Shown here: positions 1 through 7,406 of the stretch, piece after piece
Position numbering within the stretch: the stretch's first letter is position 1
How the letters are laid out: the number at the start of each line of letters is the position of its first letter
Source: Bradyrhizobium liaoningense
GTDB taxonomy: Bacteria > Pseudomonadota > Alphaproteobacteria > Rhizobiales > Xanthobacteraceae
Direction: 5' to 3'
NCBI RefSeq assembly: GCF_018130785.1
Contig: NZ_JAFCJT010000009.1
Coordinates: forward strand, 161,931 to 225,930
DNA length: 64,000 bases
Made by a program: the position numbers and the translations under genes
The notes under the pieces: model-generated
Seen by the model: the letters and a program-made list of their open reading frames with translations, nothing else
Databases searched by the model: none
Told to the model about the DNA's origin: nothing

Positions 1-3000
1 GCGCGCCGTACTGGTCAGCCAGGCGCACCAGGCAGCGGTTATAGATGTTGACTAGCTCGCGTTCGTGGAAGCGGGTGACGCCGCCCCCGGCGAACTGCTC
101 CGCTAGAAAACCCACCTGATCAAGCAGGCTCTCGTTCGCCTGAAATGTCCTGAACCCGGCGTGCGTGCGCAATTTATCGTTCGCCGCCTCCGGCGCACGG
201 TCTAGGGCGCGTGTCAGTTTGAACGACGGACGACGAAGGAATGGAGGATAACGGTCCGAGCCCGTCGGAAGCCATACTTCCGCCGCCTTGCAGCGTCGAC
301 GCTTCCATCCATCTGCGACTGGTTCCTCGCATGGCACCCAGGCGGCCGATCGCAGAAACGCGGCGAGCGGGGTTGGCCATTTTCGGGTATCTGACCTGTA
401 GCTATGTCTGTGACGAACCTCCATCCAGAGATGCTGGTACTCGACCAAGCCGACCCAGTCGACGATGAGCGTCGCGTACGCATCAAGAGCATCGTCGGTG
501 AAGTCGCCGACCTCGGACTGTCCGGGCAGCCACCAGAGCGCATCAGCCACCTCATAGCTGGTCGACGACTGCAGGCCGATGCTGCCCCCGGGACGGCTCG
601 TGATATCCTCCTTGAGCAATGAGCCAACGGCGTCCGGAAAGCCGAGATCCTTCAAGAAGGCGAAGCTCGTGACCCGCCATGCGTCGACGTAGTGTTCGAG
701 CTTGACCGATCGGGGCTGAAGCCCGCGCTGGACGCCAATGCCGGTCAGGAAGTCGGTCCATTCCTCCAGGTGCTTGATACCGAACGCCGGGTCCGACGGC
801 GGCGCGATCCGACGCGCCCGGACTTCATTGATGTCACGGGATGCGTTCGGCGCCAGTTCGAGGAACTGTTGAAGCCTGCGGCCGAGGGTGCGGTCCGGCC
901 ACGGCGACGAAAAGACTGCCACAGAGGCGCGGATGAAGTCGCCTCCGAGCGTTGGCACGTACAGGCGGTAGCTCGGACTTAGCGTGATCGTGCGCTTGAC
1001 CGCCACCGAGCGGCGCCAGATCGTGAATGCCCAGCGCAGACCGGCGGTCCGGACCTTTTTCGCCTCGACCCGTTCCACAATCTGCGAGATGCGGGTCAGA
1101 AGCGCTTCGCTCTCAAACGGCTGTGCGAGCTTCTTCTCAAGGAACAGACGCGCGTCCGCGAGGTCGTCGTACCAGGGCAGTGCATCGTGCAGGAAGGCGA
1201 AGAAGCCGCGGACTGCAGAAGGCGGATAGAGCTCCTCGCCGATGCTCTCCTCGGCATCGCCACGACGCGGTGGCACGAAGACGGAGGTTTCGAGCGGATT
1301 TCTGCGACGACGCGTCTTGGGAGAGTCACCCGGCAACTGCTCGAGCGGCGTACTCGATCGGGCTGCCCGAAGGCTTCCGTCCTGGCAGATCAGAATCTTC
1401 CGCCCCGCGAGTGCGTTGCCGTCGCTCTCCATGAAGTCCGATAGATCGCCGTAGAAGGCGCGCCACCGAGCCCAGCTGTGCCGCTTCGCCTTGGCCAGCG
1501 CCCTGGCAACCCCCTCCACGATCTCGGCCCGTTCGGCGGACGACAAACGATCCTTGAAGTGTCCCCCGGAGTGGACGCGCAGAAATTCCGCAAAGGAATC
1601 GGTGCGGCGCGGTCCAAGGCCCGGCCACAGCGACTCGATGCCTGCGGGGCCGCCATAGCGCGCGATAACCTCCAGCGAGAATGAGCCTTTGGCCGACGGT
1701 CTCCGCGCGGCCGCAGGCGTGGACCAGCGGACGGGACCGAATTCCGGGCACCTCAGGGGATCGCCGTTCCAATCCCCGAGACAGGGTACGAACTCGGCCT
1801 CGGCCAACGACGCGGCCGACCAGCGTCGGGCGATCTCCGCCGCCATATTCGCCCCCAAATCGGCGGCCTTCTTATCGCCGGCGTCCTCGCCGTCGCCCTG
1901 GATCAGGCTCGCCGGCGTCTTCCAGACCAGCAGGTCCACTGCAGCTCTCGCCGCCGTGACGGCCGAAACGGCCGTATCCTTTCCGCGCGACAGCCTTTCC
2001 TGGAGCCAGCGTGCTGTGTTCGAGGCGAGCCTGACAGCGTGCTCAAGCACAAGAGCGTTCACCTTGACCGCCGGATCTAGACTCATCCGGTTCGAACTCG
2101 GGAAAAAACTGCCGTGGAGGTGCCCCCAGAACGGAGATGACGCCCCGCGTCCCATCGGCAGGAAAGTGTAGAGCCGGGGATGAAAGCCCGTGCGCTCCTC
2201 GCCGACAAGCACTGCCACCGCGACCTCGCCTGCTCCCTTCCACCCCTTCCAGCTCGCGGGAAGTGCACCCGATTCCAAGCCCTCCGCGACCGCCGTCTGC
2301 ATCTCGGATTCGGGAATCTCGGCACGCGCGATCCAAAACTGCCCGTTCTCGCCCAGATCAGCCAGCGAAGGCCCGGACGTCCCGACCAGCGGGTTTTCCT
2401 CCCGGGTCAGCACGAGCGAAAGGGCGGCGTCCGCCGACTTTTCGCCCTCAATCACGGCCTCGAGGCGACCGATGCGGCGCAGGAAGAGCAGCATCGGCGC
2501 CTCAGCCTTTGCCAGCCCGAGCATCTCGTCGCGGACGACATTCAGAGCCGCCTCGTTACGGATCGGTAGCCGCATAACTGTTGAGAAGCCGCGCCTCGCG
2601 AAGTCCGCGACGGCATCGGGTACCTCTTCGAGCCAGCGCGGGATGTAGAACGCGGGCAGGTCCGAGCGCGCCAACTTTCGCCTGGTCTCGTCAGGTAGCA
2701 GCGGATCCAGCTCTGCGTCGCGAGCGAAAGTGAAGCAGTAGCCGTCGAACGCGTCGCCCGGCGCGCCCTCGACGAGCCGCGAAAACACCTGCGGCTCGTT
2801 CGTTACGTGCCGCACGCTCCGGAAGCCGAGGCCCTTATTTCCAACGGCCTCCCCGGGCGGCTTGCTCGAAAGCCCCATCTCGCACAGTGCGTCGACGTTG
2901 TTGGCGCGGAACGGTTGTCCCCTATTGGCGACGTAAAGCGTCCCGCTCGGGCCCTCGTCGCTGGCCAGGCGAACCGCGATCTCGCCATCCCGGCGCTCCC

Positions 3001-3277
3001 GGTCGTGCGCGTCGTGACCGTTCTGAATCAGTTCGATCAGAAAGCGGCCGTGATAGTCGGCGATAATGTGTTGAGAGAGACTCTGGTTTTGCTTGTGGAC
3101 CGGGTCGTAATACCTTCCGTTCTCGTCAATCGTGCCCAGGAAGCCCTTGATCTTGCGCCTAGCGATCGTCTCGACATGCGCCCGCGGCCCCAGGGACGTC
3201 ACATCCATAGGCTGGCGTCGACGCTGCGCGTCGGCATCGCTCGAATCAGCAACGATGGCGATCTGCTCTTCCCTCAT
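1..3277 (-). CDS. Sacsin/Hsp90-like ATPase protein, 3' end beyond window
   Basis: A continuous frame runs leftward from an ATG at 3277 to base 1 with no stop that I found, giving at least 1092 residues; the gene continues past the window. The N-terminal third has the marks of a sacsin-type GHKL (Hsp90-like) ATPase: an N-box ELIQNGHDA at residues 82-90 and a G2-like loop GNKGLGFRSV near residue 143. The remaining ~900 residues match no family I know. Large sacsin-N ATPase proteins are common in bacterial defence islands, where their role is mostly undefined. It lies downstream of a small ORF and an HsdR-N-type nuclease on the same strand, so it may be the last gene of that unit. The start was chosen as the first ATG before the conserved domain. 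An ATP-dependent conformational switch is inferred from the fold; the substrate is unknown. Confidence 0.8.
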   Translation of the reverse strand, partial: MREEQIAIVADSSDADAQRRRQPMDVTSLGPRAHVETIARRKIKGFLGTIDENGRYYDPVHKQNQSLSQHIIADYHGRFLIELIQNGHDAHDRERRDGEIAVRLASDEGPSGTLYVANRGQPFRANNVDALCEMGLSSKPPGEAVGNKGLGFRSVRHVTNEPQVFSRLVEGAPGDAFDGYCFTFARDAELDPLLPDETRRKLARSDLPAFYIPRWLEEVPDAVADFARRGFSTVMRLPIRNEAALNVVRDEMLGLAKAEAPMLLFLRRIGRLEAVIEGEKSADAALSLVLTREENPLVGTSGPSLADLGENGQFWIARAEIPESEMQTAVAEGLESGALPASWKGWKGAGEVAVAVLVGEERTGFHPRLYTFLPMGRGASSPFWGHLHGSFFPSSNRMSLDPAVKVNALVLEHAVRLASNTARWLQERLSRGKDTAVSAVTAARAAVDLLVWKTPASLIQGDGEDAGDKKAADLGANMAAEIARRWSAASLAEAEFVPCLGDWNGDPLRCPEFGPVRWSTPAAARRPSAKGSFSLEVIARYGGPAGIESLWPGLGPRRTDSFAEFLRVHSGGHFKDRLSSAERAEIVEGVARALAKAKRHSWARWRAFYGDLSDFMESDGNALAGRKILICQDGSLRAARSSTPLEQLPGDSPKTRRRRNPLETSVFVPPRRGDAEESIGEELYPPSAVRGFFAFLHDALPWYDDLADARLFLEKKLAQPFESEALLTRISQIVERVEAKKVRTAGLRWAFTIWRRSVAVKRTITLSPSYRLYVPTLGGDFIRASVAVFSSPWPDRTLGRRLQQFLELAPNASRDINEVRARRIAPPSDPAFGIKHLEEWTDFLTGIGVQRGLQPRSVKLEHYVDAWRVTSFAFLKDLGFPDAVGSLLKEDITSRPGGSIGLQSSTSYEVADALWWLPGQSEVGDFTDDALDAYATLIVDWVGLVEYQHLWMEVRHRHSYRSDTRKWPTPLAAFLRSAAWVPCEEPVADGWKRRRCKAAEVWLPTGSDRYPPFLRRPSFKLTRALDRAPEAANDKLRTHAGFRTFQANESLLDQVGFLAEQFAGGGVTRFHERELVNIYNRCLVRLADQYGA

Positions 3278-3464
3278 CGAACGACGATGTGCCCATGGCC
3301 CCGAAACATCGCAAGTAGCTGAACAAGCAAGCAGTGCCCGTTCCGCCGCGGCGCGGCTTTGTCTTGACGTACGACCGAGTGATACGAAACTCAGCCATAG
3401 CATCGACCAAGCGCGTTAGCTTGACTCGTTTCTCGCGAGCTACTTCGCGCCACGACACGTTCAA
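3246..3464 (-). CDS. Small hypothetical protein (72 aa, TTG start)
   Basis: This short frame starts with TTG directly overlapping the TGA stop of the upstream HsdR-N gene (TTGA) and ends about 30 bases inside the start of the sacsin-like gene. Such tight packing suggests translational coupling and is the main reason to list it. The first ~45 residues are basic and helical in character (WREVAREKRVKL, then SYVKTKPRRGG), while the last 25 lie over the next gene and look less protein-like. I do not recognise the family. It could instead be an out-of-frame remnant of the nuclease C-terminus or a spurious ORF. Confidence 0.3.
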   Translation of the reverse strand: MNVSWREVAREKRVKLTRLVDAMAEFRITRSYVKTKPRRGGTGTACLFSYLRCFGAMGTSSFDEGRADRHRC

Positions 3465-4438
3465 TAGCCTCCGGTGGTGGTCGAGTTCCCGATGGAATAC
3501 GCACTCCGCAATCGAAATACCCCCCGAGGTATATCCGCCGCCGGCGGACAGTCCGGCGAATGATTGAATCTCGAAGCGAGGACCTTCCTTACGACCAACG
3601 GAATGAACTGCTCGGTCCCGTTATCGACTTCATCGCCGAGTGCTAGTTCGGCATCAAATTCGATGACCATCTCAGCCGCGGCCTGGAAAGGCGCGCGGCT
3701 TAGAGCGTTGCGGAACTGGGCCGCGAGGGAAGTCGGCAACCCGGCAAGCATCGGATCAAGGAAGCGTGGATGGAAATCAATACTCACGCAGTGATCCTTT
3801 TCGGCGAAAAGGCTATTCGCGCTTGCCGTCATCAGCTCGTCTGAGACACGCGCAAACAGATTGAGCTGCATGCCCTGGAAGACAATCTTTGCGTGCTTTG
3901 CCAAGCCCAATCGTGAAAAGGCAAGACCAAGGTCGGGAGCAAATTTCCGTAAAGCTGGAAACCTCAAAAATCGTGGAGCAAGAAACCGCTCGACATCAGT
4001 CCAACGCGCCTCGAACTCATCATATCCCACAACAAGGAGAGGCTTTGCATTATCAACGTCAAACACGACAAGTTGCCTGCCATTGCACAAAGCGAAATGC
4101 ACACATTTTATTTCGGGGTGGATGGCGTAACTGTATGCCTGCTGAACATGTTTGCGGCTCAGGATATCTTCGCTTGGTCTTTTTGCATCCAGTACGCAAA
4201 CAACCCTTCCCTCGCTCAGCAGCGTATAGTCCGGTATCAAGGTGATCGGCACTTGCCTTGTACCGGCATAGATGAAGGGATGGGCAAGAGTTTTGCTGCG
4301 GATAACGCGATCCGAGCCAGAAGGCGTGTAGCCGAGGCGCGAAAGGATGGGCGTTATGATGACCTCCCGAACGGAGTCCTCCTTGAATTCGGGATCGTCC
4401 AGCAAAGCATGATCAAAATCAGGGAACACAGTCCGCAA
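3461..4438 (-). CDS. HsdR-N-type (type I restriction R-subunit N-terminal) nuclease
   Basis: The 325-residue protein opens with the fold typical of the HsdR N-terminal nuclease domain. An acidic/hydrophobic start is followed by DSVREVIITPILSRLGY, then PDYTLL with a following beta strand ending in LDAKRP. The D...DAK pattern around residues 90-105 is the expected PD-(D/E)XK core. There is no helicase region, so this is a stand-alone nuclease rather than a full HsdR. The C-terminal ~180 residues resemble no family I know. It is encoded in line with the sacsin-like ATPase gene downstream, which hints at a nuclease plus ATPase defence pair, but this is inference. The start is the first ATG, preceding the conserved helix. 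Confidence 0.65.
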   Translation of the reverse strand: MRTVFPDFDHALLDDPEFKEDSVREVIITPILSRLGYTPSGSDRVIRSKTLAHPFIYAGTRQVPITLIPDYTLLSEGRVVCVLDAKRPSEDILSRKHVQQAYSYAIHPEIKCVHFALCNGRQLVVFDVDNAKPLLVVGYDEFEARWTDVERFLAPRFLRFPALRKFAPDLGLAFSRLGLAKHAKIVFQGMQLNLFARVSDELMTASANSLFAEKDHCVSIDFHPRFLDPMLAGLPTSLAAQFRNALSRAPFQAAAEMVIEFDAELALGDEVDNGTEQFIPLVVRKVLASRFNHSPDCPPAADIPRGVFRLRSAYSIGNSTTTGGY

Positions 4439-4526
4439 CCTTTCGAGTCAAAGCTCCTAAACACTTGTGTTCGTGCCGTCGCGCTCATGGTCCGGGATGA
4501 CCAGCCGTGCGGATCTCAGACTCCTT

Positions 4527-4688
4527 CTAGAGAATCGCCGCAAGCTCCACGCGATCTCGAGTGACTGCTGTGACGAGTTGCTTGTAACGTTTGGAATTGA
4601 GGTATCCCCGCACTGAATGCACGGGCTCCGGGATCAAAACACGCCAGCGATTATCGTTAAGTACAAAGACCTCATCATCTGATTCCAC
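4527..4688 (-). CDS. Possible 53-aa protein, GTG start
   Basis: Between the two larger genes on this strand is a 53-codon frame with a GTG start, an AGGCGG-like ribosome site 7-8 bases before it, and a TAG stop. The peptide reads as real protein (acidic start VESDDEVFVL, then basic RGYLNSKRYKQLV, ending VELAAIL) and fills what would otherwise be a 266-base gap in a tightly packed run. It follows the 322-aa gene's stop by 16 bases. I do not recognise it; small antitoxin- or cofactor-like roles are possible but unsupported. Confidence 0.4.
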   Translation of the reverse strand: MESDDEVFVLNDNRWRVLIPEPVHSVRGYLNSKRYKQLVTAVTRDRVELAAIL

Positions 4689-4704
4689 TATTACGCCCGC
4701 CTGG

Positions 4705-5673
4705 CTAGCCGAATACGCGCGCTGGCGGCTTCGCCTTCATTCCCGCCCGGTGGGGCTTGGTAATCTCACCGTGCTCAGCAATCCGGAAGCGATAAAACCC
4801 ATCCTGCGCCAATACCCACAGGGTATCCTTAAACAAGAACGTGCGGATTGCCCCAGACAAGTTTGAGATCAATTGATTGAGCTGAGCATCTTGTGAACCA
4901 AAACCGCGGCCCGTCACCTGGGTCAGTTCGAGACTATCGCGGAGGTCATCCGCAAACGCGTTCGCGGATCTCTTCGGAGCGGCTCGACGATTGACCGCAT
5001 AGAGCTCTACCGTCGTCGCACTTGCGAGGCACGAAAGCGCATTCCCGTTAAGTTCAATGCCGTAAGACTTCTCGGCAAACGACTCAAACGTAATGCGCCA
5101 GTTTCGGTCTTCCGTACCAGCGCCGAGACCAAGTAGACCGCCGGCCGGGCCACAAGCGGCAGCAATTGCGCCATATCGCCCCAGAATCTGCCGTGCCGGC
5201 AGCTCGGAGACGCGCTGATCTTGCAGGCTTGCAACGGCCGAGCGACCAACCTGACTATCCTGAAGATCGTCGCGCCCGAGCGCAACAAATTGCTGGATGC
5301 CGTTGTCGGCTCCCACAAACGCGCGTCCGTTATAGAAGCGAACATCAAGGATCGAGCGGCATACGCCCTTTGTCTGGAAGATGTAGGAATAGCCATCAAC
5401 GTCAGAGGCAGACACCTCGATAGGTGCCTCGTTCGACAACAATGACGTCAATACCTCGTCTTCCTGGCCTTCAGTCGACTGATACGACCGCAGGTTCTGA
5501 TTATTAGAGAACAGGGCAGCTACCACACCTGATTCCCCATTAAGCTGGTCTTCGCAGTATCTGGCTATGTCAAAGGCTCGGACAGCTCCATCCTTCGAAA
5601 ACAGCCAGGCGAAATCGAAATAGAGATAGGCGTCCACAAATCGACCCGGCAGGACAAGGCGCTTTATTCTCAT
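4705..5673 (-). CDS. Hypothetical protein, 322 aa, unknown family
   Basis: The start ATG overlaps the stop of the preceding 5670-6098 gene (ATGA), so the two are translationally coupled. The sequence has no signal peptide or membrane segment and no nucleotide-binding loop. Two stretches read like beta-propeller or sensor-domain blades: SILDVRFYNGRAFVGADNGI near residue 110 and DTLWVLAQDGFYRFRI near residue 290. A glycine-rich segment (ACGPAGGLLGLGAG) sits near the middle. It closely resembles no family I can name. Its place inside a nuclease/ATPase island and its coupling to another unknown gene suggest a two-component defence or sensing cassette, which is inference only. Confidence 0.65.
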   Translation of the reverse strand: MRIKRLVLPGRFVDAYLYFDFAWLFSKDGAVRAFDIARYCEDQLNGESGVVAALFSNNQNLRSYQSTEGQEDEVLTSLLSNEAPIEVSASDVDGYSYIFQTKGVCRSILDVRFYNGRAFVGADNGIQQFVALGRDDLQDSQVGRSAVASLQDQRVSELPARQILGRYGAIAAACGPAGGLLGLGAGTEDRNWRITFESFAEKSYGIELNGNALSCLASATTVELYAVNRRAAPKRSANAFADDLRDSLELTQVTGRGFGSQDAQLNQLISNLSGAIRTFLFKDTLWVLAQDGFYRFRIAEHGEITKPHRAGMKAKPPARVFG

Positions 5674-6098
5674 AGCTTGCCCTTCCGCATCCGACCGGCA
5701 ATCAGGTCATCAATCGTTTCATCTTCTTCCCACTTTTTTATGAGCTCGTCAGGCACTTCATAGTTGCGATCCGATAGTGCTGAAACGGGATAGCCGTGCC
5801 ATGGTCCGGGATGATTGTTGCAAGGGGGAAAAAACGCCAGCCGCTCACCCGCCAGCCCTACGGTCGTCTTCGCTTCTTTGGACACCCACCAGTAGTCTCC
5901 CGAGGAGCTCAGCCAGGCCTTGCTCTCGCTTTGATCAAAATAGCCAAATTCATCATCGCGACTGATCGAGGAATCCCATTTTGTCTTTTTTGGCTTCAGA
6001 TTGGGCTGCCGATGATAGTTCAAAGACTTGTAAGTCCTCTGCTTACAAGCGGTATAGCCAAAGAGGATTCCATCGGGTTCGACCGCCAGCTGCGCCAT
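5670..6098 (-). CDS. Hypothetical protein, ~142 aa, coupled to next gene
   Basis: This small, tryptophan-rich soluble protein (WLSSSGDYWWVSKE in the middle) has a Cys/His-containing loop (PPCNNHPGPWHGYPV) and a charged helical C-terminus ending in a basic tail (RMRKGKL). An in-frame GTG nine bases upstream (6107) could also start it; the ATG was preferred, though neither has a strong ribosome site. Its stop overlaps the start of the 322-aa gene by four bases, so both products are probably made together. I recognise no domain. The Cys/His loop could bind metal, but the spacing is not a standard zinc finger. Confidence 0.55.
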   Translation of the reverse strand: MAQLAVEPDGILFGYTACKQRTYKSLNYHRQPNLKPKKTKWDSSISRDDEFGYFDQSESKAWLSSSGDYWWVSKEAKTTVGLAGERLAFFPPCNNHPGPWHGYPVSALSDRNYEVPDELIKKWEEDETIDDLIAGRMRKGKL

Positions 6099-6242
6099 GG
6101 TCCACACTTAGCCCACTCGTATAAATTACACAAATATTCTACTACAATCATTCCGGGCGCAAATTCCAACCGGCTTTCAAAGCCAGGGGGCGCCTACCTG
6201 ACCGAAGCAGTTTGACCGCTCATTCGTCCCGAAGCCTGCATC

Positions 6243-7379
6243 TCAACTCCACCCCCGCTCGACTTCTACGCTGGCGATCATTGTGAACAGGCCTTCGGCG
6301 CCGCCACGGGTGGCATCGAGACTGTCGGCCGCGGCTTCCGCCCACGCCATCCATTCGGCAAGACTCCTTCCACCGATAGTCGCCTCCTCCGCGAATGGCT
6401 TCGATTTGACCGCATCGAGAAGCTCGCGAATTTGGCTGGCCACAACTCGATTGCGAGCGAGCTCACCAAGCCTCTCGCGACGCTTCTGGTCTTGCTTCAT
6501 CAAGCGTTCCCGTTCAGCCCTCCGAGCCGCCTCCTGTCGCCATCGTTCCCGCTCCTGCTCCTGCTCGATGTGCCATGCTTTCAGGATCTGCGCTCCCTGA
6601 AAGAGTCGATCGACAATTCCGGGCAATTGACCCTCGAGCGGCCTGCTATCGGTCTCACGCCACTCCTCATTATGTGGACCTCGCAGGTAGGTGCGAATTG
6701 CGAAGACGAGCCTGCCGGTGCCGACGAGCTCTTGGGAGAGATAGGAGCTTCGATTGTCCTGAGGTGAGATCTTCACCTGACGGCTTTTCTCCCGAACTTG
6801 GAAGGTAATCTTTTCGCCGTCAATCGTTGCGCTCAGCAGGCCTTTCTCGGCTTCAGCTATTTTTGCGCCTCTGCCTTCGAGCGCCTGAAACAGCGCGTCA
6901 AGGATCGCATGGCGGCGGCGGTCGATCTCGGACAATGGAGAGGGTGCATTCCTGATACGCCATTGATCGCGACTCGCCGCGGCCTCCCGACGACGACGCT
7001 CGCGATTCGCAATCCAGCTCGCTATGATCGGGTGTGGCTTTGTCAGCGGCTCCTTTACGACGATCGCAGCGCTGGTGGCAGGCTCGGCGGAATTCGGCTC
7101 CTGCGCCGTCGCTTCAGCTGTCCGCTTTTCCGTCCGCCGCACGCGCGGCTTCGATGGCTCGATCTCTACGGCCTGCTCCCCGGGCTCTGGCGGAAGCGGA
7201 TCAAGAGCAACCGTCTGCCCCAGTGACTTCCGCGTCCAATATCCTGATCCGGGATACGGCACGTTGCGTGCTCTGCAAATCTCCGCCAATGCAGTCGCGG
7301 AAACGCCCAGGCCGGGCGCAACCTTGCTCAAAGGCGATTTTGAGACCAGCTCGTAAAGTTCGAGGCGACTGATCCGCAT
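6243..7379 (-). CDS. HTH-like / coiled-coil protein, last gene of MORC-Z1 operon
   Basis: The 378-residue protein begins with a helix-turn-helix-like segment (RLELYELVSKSPLSKVAPGL, then VSATALAEICRARNVPYPG and GYW). It continues through a low-complexity Pro/Glu/Ala linker and ends in a long charged coiled coil (QEQERERWRQEAARRAERER) with a compact tail. It lies 27 bases downstream of the Z1 helicase gene and has its own AGGA ribosome site before the ATG. The 465-aa protein at 13244 has the same order of parts and clear similarity at the N-terminus, the middle (VFAIRTYLRG versus VIHANFWSGL) and the coiled coil, so the two are paralogues. A DNA-binding or scaffolding role for the neighbouring restriction proteins is inference. 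Confidence 0.7.
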   Translation of the reverse strand: MRISRLELYELVSKSPLSKVAPGLGVSATALAEICRARNVPYPGSGYWTRKSLGQTVALDPLPPEPGEQAVEIEPSKPRVRRTEKRTAEATAQEPNSAEPATSAAIVVKEPLTKPHPIIASWIANRERRRREAAASRDQWRIRNAPSPLSEIDRRRHAILDALFQALEGRGAKIAEAEKGLLSATIDGEKITFQVREKSRQVKISPQDNRSSYLSQELVGTGRLVFAIRTYLRGPHNEEWRETDSRPLEGQLPGIVDRLFQGAQILKAWHIEQEQERERWRQEAARRAERERLMKQDQKRRERLGELARNRVVASQIRELLDAVKSKPFAEEATIGGRSLAEWMAWAEAAADSLDATRGGAEGLFTMIASVEVERGWS

Positions 7380-7406
7380 AACCCATCCTGTTTCCCGGAA
7401 TCTCGA

